A DNA stretch of 64,000 bases. Source: Ochromonas danica. Its lineage: Eukaryota > Sar > Chrysophyceae > Chromulinales > Chromulinaceae. Below the pieces are notes generated by a model. The model was not told the origin of the DNA, did no database searches, and saw nothing but the letters and a program-made list of their open reading frames with translations. Positions 53,430 through 63,878 of this stretch are shown here, in pieces. The first letter of the stretch is position 1. Each line of letters opens with the position of its first letter. The position numbers were made by a program, and so were the translations under genes. The stretch is taken from assembly GCA_015146655.1 (NCBI GenBank), contig VKHL01000114.1, positions 27,700 to 91,699 of the forward strand, written 5' to 3'.

Positions 53430-54119
53430 TTAAGAGGGAGCGCATTTACTCAGATCTGCAGGTGGCGACTAAACCCCGGGAATAACAATGTCAATCACAG
53501 GAGAAGATCATGATAAGAAACAAGACCTTACCTCGGCATCTTGTTGGGCGTAACGAGCCCTTGCTTTGGTCAACTCTCCTTGCACGTCTTTTTTCTTGTT
53601 ATCCGGAAGGGTTGAACACTGCGCACAGGCTTCAAACGCAGCGATGGCCTGCTTGGTGCGAAATTGTCGTTTTGCCATCGACATCAAAGCCACACCTTTA
53701 CGCCAATGACCTTTCCAATTCGAAGGATCCAGCTCAATCGCTATTGGAGAAGCATGATGGAAAGGGTATTATTGGGTGGGTGTTATTTGAAATGAGGATA
53801 GGAGGCATCTGTGTTCATTCTCACCTTGATTGGCATCGTTGAGAGCTGGCACATAGCGTTTCAAAGCTAAGAAAGTAGCCGCACGATTGAGAAGAATGAC
53901 AACATCCTTGTCCAGATGATTCTTCTTTAAAAGATTGACTGCCTCATTGTATTGTGTGAGTGCGTCTTCATATTGGCCTTGTGCGAAATGATCATTTCCC
54001 TGAACACGTGAAGCAGACACTTGAGAGAGGATTGCAACCTTCTCAGCCTCTGTTAACTCAACGAGCTCGGGAGAAGCTGATTCTTGATCAGAGTCTGGAG
54101 TATCCAAGTAGGAAGCCAT
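53430..54119 (-). CDS. TPR-repeat co-chaperone-like protein
   Basis: Three exons (53825-54119, 53532-53740, 53430-53468) give 180 residues. Three tetratricopeptide repeats run from about residue 37 (ASRVQGNDHFAQGQYEDALTQYNEAV, then VVILLNRAATFLALKRYVPALNDANQAI, then PSNWKGHWRKGVALMSMAKRQFRTKQAIAAFEAC). The set, with NxxxxxN- and K-type clamp residues (N-, N-, K/R), resembles the Hsp70/Hsp90 C-terminus-binding TPR1 of Hop/Sti1, UNC45 and SGT, but no other domain follows. The third exon is short (SPPADLSKCAPS) and inferred from phase and a good acceptor. A cytosolic co-chaperone is likely. Specific orthology not assigned. Confidence 0.7.
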
Positions 54120-54717
54120 TGTTTGCTTTTGATGATGAACAAACAAAATTCAAGTTAGGAATTTGAAAACCTATGAAATTTGGAGTTATAACCAGCCAAC
54201 TTGTATTAGGAAAGTAATTAAGCACAATTATTATTTTTCTATCAGTGGACAAGATAGCTAGCAATTACTTTAGCTATCCACAAATCTTTAATACAATGAA
54301 GTCTTCTTCCTATAGATAGTCTGTCCACAATAGTTGTCCACAATGCTAATCAGCTCAGCATCCATCAACTGTTGCTAATCTAACAACAAGTCAGCAGGCG
54401 TTTCACCCAACAAGTCACCCAAAGAGGGTTTTTGGGGTTTTGGGTCTCACTTGACCAAAAACAGCAACAGAGAGAAGATCAGACGGTCAATAGACACTTG
54501 TACGGGCAAAGGATATATAGTCCACGCGTAACTAAAGCTATTTAGGTGTTGCCATCCTGAAGAAAGAAGTCGGTGATCCATCCAAAGACCTTGGATGACT
54601 TTGTAATATCCTTCTTTCACATTCCTTCGCGATACAACTGTCGATTATTGAGATCATATCATTACGTCAAAAACTAGTTTCTATTTAAAGGTAGTCTCTA
54701 CATGATTGAAAAGAAAA
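54120..54717. promoter_or_regulatory. Divergent promoter, TPR/pseudokinase
   Basis: 598 nt between divergent genes. GTTTTTGGGGTTTTGGGT-like sequence occurs at 54428-54448 and a possible upstream start codon lies at 54702 (see the uORF entry). No gene is seen. Confidence 0.4.
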
Positions 54718-54737
54718 ATGATTCGAGAGGAAAATAA
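54702..54737 (+). other. Overlapping upstream ORF (11 codons)
   Basis: An ATG at 54702 (context CTACATGATTG) opens an 11-codon frame ending in TAA at 54735. It overlaps the main ATG at 54718 in another frame and could lower its translation. Functional effect is inference. Confidence 0.4.
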
Positions 54738-57700
54738 GAAAGATTTAGATTGGTTCTATGGAGGGGTTGAGATTCGTGCGGAAGCAACCTCCTTGCTGTC
54801 TGACACCTCCGTCTCTTTGATCGATGTGCATGCTCTCCCCATTCATGCCGCTGAACTAAGTATCATCGAGTTAGTAGATGCCGTAGATGATGTGCTATAC
54901 TATACGGCTCTATACCGCGGGGAGATTATTTCAGCTCAAGTGGTCTCCGAGGGTCCAGAAAGTCCCAAAGCTGCAGCTTTGCTCTTAGCTCAGCTCAGTG
55001 TTTTAAACAAGCTCAGACATGCACCTTTTATAAGGCGCATACTTGGTGCAGGGTATTTAATTGAAAATGATTCGTCTAGTGAGCCTAAGGTACGCAAGAA
55101 TGACCCTAAATCCAATATTGATGCTGATTGATACGTGTCGCTGTGTCATGTACAGGTTATGGTTCTAATGGAGAGTTTAGCTGATACAGTAGATACCCTA
55201 GGAAATTACTTGCAAAGAGAGCTTTCTTGGCCTGACAGACTTCTTTTCGCAAGAGATTTAGCTTCCATCCTTCATTATCTTCATCAGTATCACATCGTTC
55301 ATGAGTAAGTCCGTGCTGTTTATTATTATAATTGTTCGTCAGGTTCATTGAATCATTTTCTGGTATAGGGATTTAAGAGTCGATGATATTTTTGTAGGAC
55401 CAGAACAACAGTTAGTAATATCAGAGAAAGTAACGAGTGGATTAGTCATCGCACCATCTCATCAAATCGCCGAACAAAATAATGTGCTTTCATTAGGGTA
55501 TATGCTATTAGTGCTTATGATTAAACCTTCTATATGGCTTGATCAGTTCCATGTGAATGAGCTAGTCGGTAGTGAGGTGTGGTGCAAGCACTACCTAAGT
55601 GAATTGCAGTCTGGGCGAGCAAGGTCTTCATTACTCATTGCAGATTGTCCCGAGAGATTGGAGGCTTTGCTGTTTTGGTGCTGTGAAGCAAATGGTAGAG
55701 ATCGACCCACAGCTATAGATTGTGCAAATGAATTGCAGACAATGCTAAGTTATTATATGCCTGATGAAATGGAACATGAAGAAATGGGAAATGGAGATCC
55801 TTCTGTGGACTATTCGTTTTCTGATAGCTTGCATGTTGATGAAACAAGCAGAACTTCTACTCCACCCCCTCCACCTCTTTACTCGTCATGTGAACAAGAC
55901 GTTAATCCCATGGTTGCCAAAATAGATGATGGTGCTGATGTAGAAGCAGAAGCAGCACGATGCCAGATAATATCTCACAGTGTTGATTCAGATGTCGACT
56001 CTCTTCCCCCTCCTCCACCACCTCCTTTTTATGCAGAACAAATAGAAGAACCACAAGTGCGATCCCCTTCTTTGCCTCCTGTTAGAAGAGAGAGCTTAAT
56101 TAACTTGGGCTTGCCCCCTCCTATTCCAAACAAAACTTTATCGCCAATAAGTGCGAATGGCTTTCAGAGACCAGTGCAATCCTTCCCGAAGTCACCTAAG
56201 TCGCCATCGAATATATTTATTACCTCGGAAGAGAGCGAGATATCGTCTTCTGACACTGAGCTCGATGCTTCGAATGAAGATGTGTCTGACACACTATTTT
56301 CCACATTAAGTTCATCTTTTATTGGGTCAGAGCTAGCAGTAGAACAGAAGATTCCGTTTGCTTCTTCTCCTGAAATGAGCACGGATTACTTCGCTCCTTT
56401 ATCAAACGAACGAGGTATAGCAGAAGGACTCCATCAAGTTCAACAGATTCGACTGTCTATATTCGAAGACGCACTTGGTGCAATCTTTCTCACTGCTCTA
56501 CCAGAGGATGATTGTTCTTCAATATCGGCTTCAGATCATAATAATGTAGCTGATTCTGGTAGGAAAATAGTCGAAGAGTTGCGACCTGAGGATGTATCAT
56601 TATTAGAGCAATCTGGCCTCATTGATCTCGAAGGCAATAGTCCAGAACAGAAGACTTCGTATGGAAATGAGAAGGGCCAGGAACATCTTAGCTATGATAA
56701 TTACCAGGTGGCGGAAGTTTTTTCTGGTAATTTTCTGTCACCAGCGCAGAGGGCTTCAATAAAGCGAATTCTAGACGACTTTGATGCTGATAAACACCAC
56801 CAGAGGAAGTATCAGCTTCTTTACACTCAAAATGCTGCAGGTGTGAAGAGTGGGTTATTGTCGCACTCCAAGGATTCTCAATCTCCCGCTACTACACCCA
56901 GAATGAATGGTAAAGAAAGAAAAACAACCCCTGCTCAGAAGAGTAATGAATCTGTCACAGTGAAGAGTATTTTAGTGGGGACGAAACAGCGACTATTTGA
57001 CTTATTGGTTGATCTGGACAAACAGATCGATAGATTGGAAGAGGGCTCTCCAGAGTCTCTAAAGAACGCAAAAGAAAGTCTTGTTCAAGGATTAACATCG
57101 GAAATTCTTGTGAGCTTGAAACTTATCCAAACACAGATCTCATATATAAATACGGGGCTATTGCAGCGCTCTCCAGTAATGATGGATGTAGAGCTGCAAG
57201 CCGTGCAGGATGCTTTGGTACAGGTTGGCGCCGACACAAATATGATCTTTCCTTGCTCTGTAGCTACCTCATCATCCTCTCCATCATCAAAGAAACTAGA
57301 ACAGCTTGGAGTTGGAGAACCAACAACTGGTGAGCTAGAGGACAAGTTATCCACAGATGAACGCAACGAGAATGTTGGGTTTGAGATGAATTCTAGTCCG
57401 CAGAATTTAATGAAAGAGCAGTTACTACATTACTCCAATGAGTACATCGATCAAATCGCTGATAGTCATTACTCTCAGTTGGCAGCTCAACACAAAGATC
57501 TTTTTATAACGAGCAACATGTTGGATTCTGCCGCATCACGTTCTCCAGTAATGAACAGTCATAATGCTATTGAGGAGAATAAGCAAGTTGTTGAAGATGA
57601 AAATGCTATTGATATGTCCAAAAAAGGTGAAGAATCGAAAGTCGATTCGGAGCCAAGCAGCTTAAATGTGTCGAGAAATGTAGGCTCTCCACTTTCTTCG

Positions 57701-59410
57701 CTCTTGAGCTTCGCCCGGCTAGCCTCTCGTCAGAATAGCACAGTGATTGTCGACCTAAAGCCTGATAGGGTTGTTCTATGCGATACAACTGCACGTTTTC
57801 ATCGTGAAAAACAAGCCATTGCGACCAATCTTGCTTATGGACATATTGAGGAGATCTTTAGCATGGAGATCGAAGCTTCGCCAACTAAACCACTCTATGA
57901 GAATAGTTGCCCGTCTCATCCTGAAGACAAAAAACCATTTCTACCCGAGGAAATGATCTCAAATCAAATTTCAGACCATGGCGGTATTGAGGAAGAAAAA
58001 CAAGTCGAGGCAGCTATCGTTGAGCATGTCGGTGAAATACCATCAACCACTGCAGAAGAAACAAGTGAAATACCACTTCAAATAGACTCTTCATTCATCG
58101 CTAATGATCCGGTAGCTTCGACTTCACCGCTAGCCATTGATGAGAGACCGACCATTTTGGAAGAAACAAGCGAAATACCGCTTCAAAAAGACCCTTCATT
58201 CATCGCTAATGATCCGGTAGCTTCGACTTCACTTCCAGTCGTGGATGAGAGGGCCATTGATGAGAGGCCGACCACTGCAGAAGAAACAAGTGAAATACCA
58301 CTTCAAATAGACTCTTCATTCATCGCTAATGATCCGGTAGCTTCGACTTCACCGCTAGCCATTGATGAGAGACCGACCATTTTGGAAGAAACAAGCGAAA
58401 TACCCCTTCAAAAAGACCCTTCATTCATCGCTAATGATCCGGTAGCTTCGACTTCACTTCCAGTCGTGGATGAGAGACCAACCACTTCAGAAAAAACAAC
58501 TTCCCCAATTAGTCCAGCACTATCTCATCCTTCCTCTTCGCCACGTATTGATAATACAATCAAACCGTCGCTGAAAACTTTTCCCGCACGAGAATTGATT
58601 GCTATAAATGAGGATGACGATGACAATGTTGCGGTAGGTGGTGCTCAGCCTAGCACACCATCTTCATTAGGACTCTCCTCTGCCAGGAGTAGAGTTGGCT
58701 GGCCAAGTACCCCGATTAGAAAACCTACTGGTGGACTAGCTTGTGCTGATTATTTTCTCACTCAAATTCAGCAGTTGGATCGAGCGTATTCACAAGCGGA
58801 ATGTGTATTGGCACGCCCTGTGGATGAGTCTTATGATGCTTCGCCCAAACTGTCATCAAGCCCACCAGATCAACCTTTCTTTTCTGGGCGCAGGTTTGAC
58901 TTTAAATATCAACCAACATCTTTGCCAGATAGCAAAGCGCAATATGCAGGTTTGAATAAACCAGTGACAAGTCGCAGATCTCCATCACCTGAGACAGAAC
59001 GCCTGAGTTCTGCTCTCAATTCCTTCCTGTCGGTCGTTTCAAAATGCGAAGAAACTTCTAAGAGTGCAAACTCATTGCTTGAAAACGCCGACCAATCAAT
59101 AGTGTCAGCTAGATCTTCTCCTCCCAGTGTTATTGGCTCCATCAGTGCAAATCAAAGTTTGGCTGGAAGCCGACCACTTTCTGCTTCAACTCTTTCCCAG
59201 TCGGTTGTTGCCAGAGGTCGGACCTGGAATTACAGTACAGAACTATCATCGTCAAATGCACCAAACAAGCCCTTCTTAAGCAACCTGCGCAGTTCGAATT
59301 CTTCTCGAAATCAGTCTGCTACTTGGGTGGAGAGGTTGGCAAACACACATACCCAAAGTAGCCGCCGAGCATTTCCTCGGGCCACAGTTTCTTCTCAGTG
59401 GAATCAGTAA
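54718..59410 (+). CDS. Pseudokinase-like protein with long repetitive tail
   Basis: Three exons (54718-55089, 55156-55304, 55369-59410) give 1,520 residues. Residues about 55-300 follow the protein-kinase fold: a core strand (EIISAQVV), hinge-like VMVLMESLADTVDTL, helix E (LLFARDLASILHYLHQYHIVHE) and C-lobe helices ending LFWCCEANGRDRPTAIDCANELQTM. Key residues are lost: HRD is HED (173-175), the catalytic-loop Lys is Arg177 and the Asn is Asp180, and no DFG follows. I infer a pseudokinase scaffold. The remaining 1,200 residues are Ser/Glu-rich, with two Pro tracts (PPPPPLYSS, PPPPPPPFY; possible SH3/profilin ligands) and four 35-40 residue repeats (TSEIPLQxDxSFIANDPVAST). The large final exon carries all of it. 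No family assigned for the tail. Confidence 0.7.
58055..58490 (+). repeat. Coding tandem repeat, two 225-bp superunits
   Basis: Four units start at 58055, 58160, 58280 and 58385 (GAAGAAACAAGYGAAATACC). Units 1 and 3 match each other (QIDSSF, SPLAIDERP) and so do 2 and 4 (QKDPSF, SLPVVDER). The period is thus a duplicated pair of about 225 bp. Near-identity including silent sites indicates recent duplication. Confidence 0.92.
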
Positions 59411-59594
59411 TTTATCCGCTCAAAAGCTGAACGTTTTATCCATAGTATTCAATTGTATGTATGTATGCTTTTTTAAAGAGCTTAACTGGTCGTACTTTAA
59501 GTGTGTTGTCAGCTAACTTGCGTGTAATTTACACGCAGAAGGCCTGTTATTCTCTTCACCTAACTTTCAACTGAGACATACAGGACATGTCGAT
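59411..59594. other. Short convergent 3' region
   Basis: The 184 nt between the pseudokinase stop and the coiled-coil gene end. It contains GTGTAATTTACACG (59521-59534), a small palindrome. No gene is seen. Confidence 0.35.
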
Positions 59595-60508
59595 CTACTT
59601 GGAAGGAGAGCGATTAGGCACATACGAAGCATTCTTCTTCTTCGCAGCTGCAGTGCTGCTAGTGTTACCAGTGGGCCTAACCCTAGTACTACTGCTGCTA
59701 CTGCTCGATCGACGAGCTGGTGGTGAAGTGCTACTTGATGATGATGGTTGTGGTGGTGGCACCTGCTTTGGCGGAGCTTGCTTTAATCCTTTCACCTCTG
59801 CTTTTAATTCAGCAATTAGCTAACAGAAAACCCATTCAGTGAAAATCTTCCTTGATAATTCAATTATGATGAAGAGAAGAAGGAAGATTGGCTTACCTTG
59901 GCTTGTGCTTCTTCTTGAAGTTGATGACTGTGAAGATTCTCACTCACTTTCTTTCTTTCAGTTTTTAACTCTTCTTTCAATATCTTGACATCTTCTTCGT
60001 TAGATTGCAAGGAAGATTTCAGTTGATTAATCTCATTTTTCAGTTTCGTGGCCTCTTCATGATATTTACTAGATAGTTCTTTCACTAAAACAGACTTTTC
60101 ACTTTCATACTGTATCTTCATTTCTTCCAATAATCGTATCTTTACCAATTGAATACGTTCATCATAGTCCACGGTCATACTCTCAACACGTGCGGCATAT
60201 TGGCTACGCATGGCGACAATCTCCTCTTGATGTCGTTGTTGCAATTCTATTTTGGATCGACGAAGGTCAGTGATTTCACTCTTACTACGAATTAATTGAA
60301 ATTTTAATCTTTCAATTTCAGATTGCAAAAGATTGATTTTATCATTCAAATCTTGAACAGGATCGTTGAGGGATGAAGAGGAAGTGGAAGTATGGGAGGA
60401 AGAGGGTGAGAATCGTTTCATGACTGATGACACCATCCAATGCGCGCCAACACAATAACTAGAACAGAGAAGGAGCAAATATAGGAAACAAACACTCCAC
60501 CGTGTCAT
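59595..60508 (-). CDS. Signal-peptide coiled-coil protein
   Basis: Exons 59897-60508 and 59595-59819 give 278 residues. Residues 1-22 are a signal peptide (MTRWSVCFLYLLLLCSSYCVGA). A Ser/Thr stretch follows, then a long coiled coil (about 48-215; NDKINLLQSEIERLKFQLIRSKSEITDLRR), and a Pro/Ser/Arg-rich basic tail. No enzymatic domain. The signal peptide and the surrounding 5' sequence are clearly related to those of the neighbouring minus-strand gene at 60969-62801 (MTRWSLYFPYILFLYC), although the rest of the two proteins is unrelated. The product is probably secreted, ER or plastid-routed. Function unknown. Confidence 0.65.
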
Positions 60509-60968
60509 GATAACCAGCAAAGAGAGCAAAGGCTTGTGGAGTGAATGACCACCTTGTTGCTTTGGCCAGCACTGGTAGAGCTTCAGAATCTAGATGTTTG
60601 GAAATCTAGACCGCTTCCATGGAATTCCATGGAATGCACTAATTCCATGGACAAGATTTTCAGACAACATTTTTTTGGCAACATTCCACTATAATTCCTC
60701 CACCTTCTATGGTGGATTATATCAACTAGTATAGGTTAGACTCCCGGACTCCTACCAAGACTCTTTCCAAGAAAACCACTTAAAAGCACAAAAGGTCGTC
60801 AATATTTTGAGTTGATTTATATCATTTCTGCACATATACGCTTTCGTATATGGTTTCTTTCTATGTCGAATAACCTACCAACTTCGTTGCCTTGCCCAAA
60901 GCAAAGAAAAACATATACCAGTGATATACTGTCACCACTGAAAACATACAGATATCAACATTTAGCAC
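60509..60968. promoter_or_regulatory. Coiled-coil gene upstream region
   Basis: 460 nt between two co-oriented genes. It includes four ATTCCATGG-type words (60615-60650) forming short overlapping palindromes (CCATGG, GGAATTCC). No gene. Confidence 0.45.
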
Positions 60969-62801
60969 TCAATCTAAGCGCTCAAAGTTGACCAGAGAAT
61001 TAATCGTTCGCCAGTAATACTCCTTTGCAGGTAGAATCTTCAACACGGCGGTAACATTCTTATCCCCACTCCGATTCTCTTCCATACCAATAGACAACCT
61101 CCCACTAGGATCCTTCTCGCACTGATCGGACTGCCTCGTCGAAGGCTGATGCTGCTGATGGAGGAAGTTGGCAATTACGAAGGCTCCCGAAACCTGATCT
61201 CGATCGGACCAAAGGCTGAATTCACGCAGCCAGGCGCATCGAATCCGCCTAGCAGTAGGGCTTTTCAAATCGTGCATGATAAATGCACCATCAAACGTGT
61301 TCGCATAGCATAGTCCTGAAGATGAATTATCGGAATTCCCGCGGTAGCTCTCATAACTAAGAACCTGCTTGACCAAAAGCTGTGGATAATGGGTAATATC
61401 TTTACGATCACTAGCGAGAACAAGAGCCGCATCATGTGCCAAATCACGTGTTATCCAGTGAGCCACCAACATCATCACAGTGCTAGAGTTGTCGCTATCG
61501 CCTCGCGTGTACAGCTCCATCAAATTATCTGGGGTGATGTTGATTTCCAGTTTTCCATCGATGTAAACAGCATGTCGGACACTATCGGCGAAGAATAAGT
61601 CCGGAGAGAGCTTCGGTAGACGCGATGCCTTGCGAGTATCCGAATAAAAGGAAGATAGACTAGGCACCGCAACAAAGGTCCAGCGGGAGTGTTCACGCAG
61701 CTTTTCATTTTTCCACAACTTGGAGTCGGCTGAAATGAAGGCAATATTACAAGAGGAGTTAGTGGACCAATGCTCCGTCACAGGGTGAATAGCGTTGACT
61801 TTGCCGATCAGAACTGTATATAGCACAATGTCACAACCACTGGTGAGAATTCTACTAACTTTAGCTACTGGCTTCCATGTAGTATCAGAGCAAGTCGACC
61901 ATTTTGATTTGCAGACAGTTTCACAAGGTATGCGACCGGATTCATACTTTGTGAACCAATCGAGCGACTTATTTAGCCCATCACGAAAGCTCATCGAAGG
62001 TCTGACGGACAAAGTAACGCCATGTTTCTCCACCACACACGCTGCTTCACTACCATTGGTAGTAAGCTTCGACTTATGTGGAGGGGAAAGGAAGTTTAAG
62101 ACTTTTGCAGTAGACTGCATAAACCTTATAGTTCCACAAGTGATATCATTCACAAATATACTTCGGTTGGACAAGGATTGGAAAACAACAGACTGGCCAA
62201 TAATGTTGGTAAGACTTCCTGAATAAGGCCAAATCCAAGGTCCATAAGCAACAGGGAAGTTCAGAATATGTACATTCCCAGCTTTGCGATAACGAGTATT
62301 AAGTTTCGTATGACGTGGTAAATATAAAGGGATAGGGCGAAATTCTGTTTGGTTCAACTCAAGGGAAATGTTATACAAACACTCCCATCCTGATTCCATC
62401 GCAACAATTCGTTGTACTTCATATCTCTCCACCAAGTCTTGTAACAGACTAGCATTCTTACACACATTCGCATGTATTACTGTGAGTGATTCGTTTTGAG
62501 CAAGAAGCTGCTCTGTTCGCTCCCAGCGCATGCGACTATCAATAGCAGCGTAACTATCAATACCAACTACCCATTCTTTCATTTTGACCATACTATTAGC
62601 AAGATGAGCACCAAGAAAACCTCCTACACCAACTATCACAGTGACTTTATTTTTCTGAGATTGATTAAGTGGAATGAGATCACTACCCAGAATATCCATT
62701 CTTTCTACCATTGGAATGTCTATCGATGTCTTATTTGCCCCAATACAAGAAATACAATACAGAAAGAGTATATATGGAAAATAAAGACTCCATCGTGTCA
62801 T
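60969..62801 (-). CDS. Epimerase-like/DUF616 glycosyltransferase fusion
   Basis: A single exon encodes 610 residues. After a signal peptide or anchor (MTRWSLYFPYILFLYCISCIGA), residues about 52-285 follow the extended SDR/NAD-epimerase fold: VTVIVGVGGFLGAHLANSM (glycines 58, 60, 61, 64), VVGIDSY, then NFPVAYGPW and an FVNDIT strand. The catalytic YxxxK is absent and the domain is short, so it may not be catalytic. Residues about 320-590 match DUF616 (TOD1/MUCI70-type): DIVLYTVLIGK, LFFADSVRHAVYIDGKLEI, then DPL-like LMELYTRG, MLVAHWITRDLAHDA, and LWSDRDQVSGAFVI. DUF616 proteins act in Golgi glycan synthesis. Several NxS/T sites support an ER-Golgi location. Confidence 0.75.
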   Translation of the reverse strand: MTRWSLYFPYILFLYCISCIGANKTSIDIPMVERMDILGSDLIPLNQSQKNKVTVIVGVGGFLGAHLANSMVKMKEWVVGIDSYAAIDSRMRWERTEQLLAQNESLTVIHANVCKNASLLQDLVERYEVQRIVAMESGWECLYNISLELNQTEFRPIPLYLPRHTKLNTRYRKAGNVHILNFPVAYGPWIWPYSGSLTNIIGQSVVFQSLSNRSIFVNDITCGTIRFMQSTAKVLNFLSPPHKSKLTTNGSEAACVVEKHGVTLSVRPSMSFRDGLNKSLDWFTKYESGRIPCETVCKSKWSTCSDTTWKPVAKVSRILTSGCDIVLYTVLIGKVNAIHPVTEHWSTNSSCNIAFISADSKLWKNEKLREHSRWTFVAVPSLSSFYSDTRKASRLPKLSPDLFFADSVRHAVYIDGKLEINITPDNLMELYTRGDSDNSSTVMMLVAHWITRDLAHDAALVLASDRKDITHYPQLLVKQVLSYESYRGNSDNSSSGLCYANTFDGAFIMHDLKSPTARRIRCAWLREFSLWSDRDQVSGAFVIANFLHQQHQPSTRQSDQCEKDPSGRLSIGMEENRSGDKNVTAVLKILPAKEYYWRTINSLVNFERLD

Positions 62802-62841
62802 GACAACTAGACTCGACTATCACTGCAGTAGGAACAATAAC

Positions 62842-63256
62842 TGTTGAGCCATGAAGCGTTAACTTATGAAAAAGGGAAATCGCGTCTCCAACGGAGAAAT
62901 AAGAATTCTCAGTCGCCTCCCATTCTCTTCAATGTCAAGGTCCTACATCCCCTTTTAGGTTCCGTTGACTTAGTTAGTAGTTAAGAAGTAGAGATCTGAT
63001 GTAGAGTAGCTCGTCAGAGGCTTGTAGCCACTAGTTAGTAGAAGTTCTGCGAACCACACGACTGCCTTCTCTGACCTCCTCTGAGTATGTGCTGTGTGTA
63101 GTCTGTATGATTATAACTGAATAAGAAGGTCTTTGTGATCATTCTTAAGATTGTTTTCACTTGCACTGGTTTGCAGATTGTCGTCTAGAAGTAGTTTGAG
63201 GTGACCTAGCTAAACGCGAAGTCGACTACCTGTCTAGAACAATCAAATTGCAACAT
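62842..63256 (+). mobile_element. Candidate 5' LTR
   Basis: This 415-bp segment begins TGTTGAG and ends TTGCAACA, the TGTTG/CAACA short inverted ends typical of LTRs. It contains polyadenylation-like AATAAG and a GC-richer open frame begins 58 nt beyond it. No second LTR or integration duplication can be seen, because the window ends. Low-moderate confidence. Confidence 0.35.
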
Positions 63257-63314
63257 ATTCAGTTAATAGTTAGCTTAGAAGTTATAGAACACTTTTCTAA
63301 GACTACTGGAGCGA

Positions 63315-63878
63315 ATGCAGCGACGACTGAGGAATCCAAGGCAGTCCGTCGAAACCAAGTCTCCAAGCGGCGTCCAAGGCCTCCAAACCAGCAAGACGGC
63401 TGAGGGACTCACCAGAATCCACTACACGGGCGAGAAGATTGACCTCATGAGGTTTGACAAGCTCAAGCGCGAGTACGCGGCGTACTTCGGCACCTGGAGA
63501 ACCCATGTGGAAGACATCATCGAACAAGAGTCGGAACACCTGTTCCCGAGGCCCACTATCGCCCCTATGGAGGTCGATGTTCCTCCCCAAGATGGTCAAG
63601 CAGTTGATGGCGATGATGCTGGTGGTGAACCAGCCCTCAACGTCGATGTGCCCCAGCAAGAAGAGAGTGAGAACCCTGATGACGGTGAAGACAACGACAA
63701 TGAAGATGACACCGTCGCAGATGAAGTCAGTGAAGCCACAGGCGATGGCACAGTCGATACAGCCATGACACCGCAGATGAGGAGAGCCATCTTCAGGGCT
63801 GAGACGACCGCTACGATCACCCAGTGGGTGAAGAAGAAAAGCGAGTATGAAGATGTGAGAAATTTTAAATTGAACTAA
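63315..63878 (+). CDS. Gag-like or hypothetical protein
   Basis: The frame encodes 187 residues. Its composition is visibly GC-richer than all neighbours and codon choice differs (CTC, AAG, GAC, GCC preferred), a sign of different origin. The N-terminal half includes GEKIDLMRFDKLKREYAAYFGTWRTHVEDII, reminiscent of retroelement gag helices; the C-terminal half is acidic (DDGEDNDNEDD) and ends in a helix (ATITQWVKKKSEYED). Gag identity is a guess based on position after a possible LTR. The frame ends abruptly in AT-rich sequence, so it may be truncated. Confidence 0.4.
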   Translation: MQRRLRNPRQSVETKSPSGVQGLQTSKTAEGLTRIHYTGEKIDLMRFDKLKREYAAYFGTWRTHVEDIIEQESEHLFPRPTIAPMEVDVPPQDGQAVDGDDAGGEPALNVDVPQQEESENPDDGEDNDNEDDTVADEVSEATGDGTVDTAMTPQMRRAIFRAETTATITQWVKKKSEYEDVRNFKLN

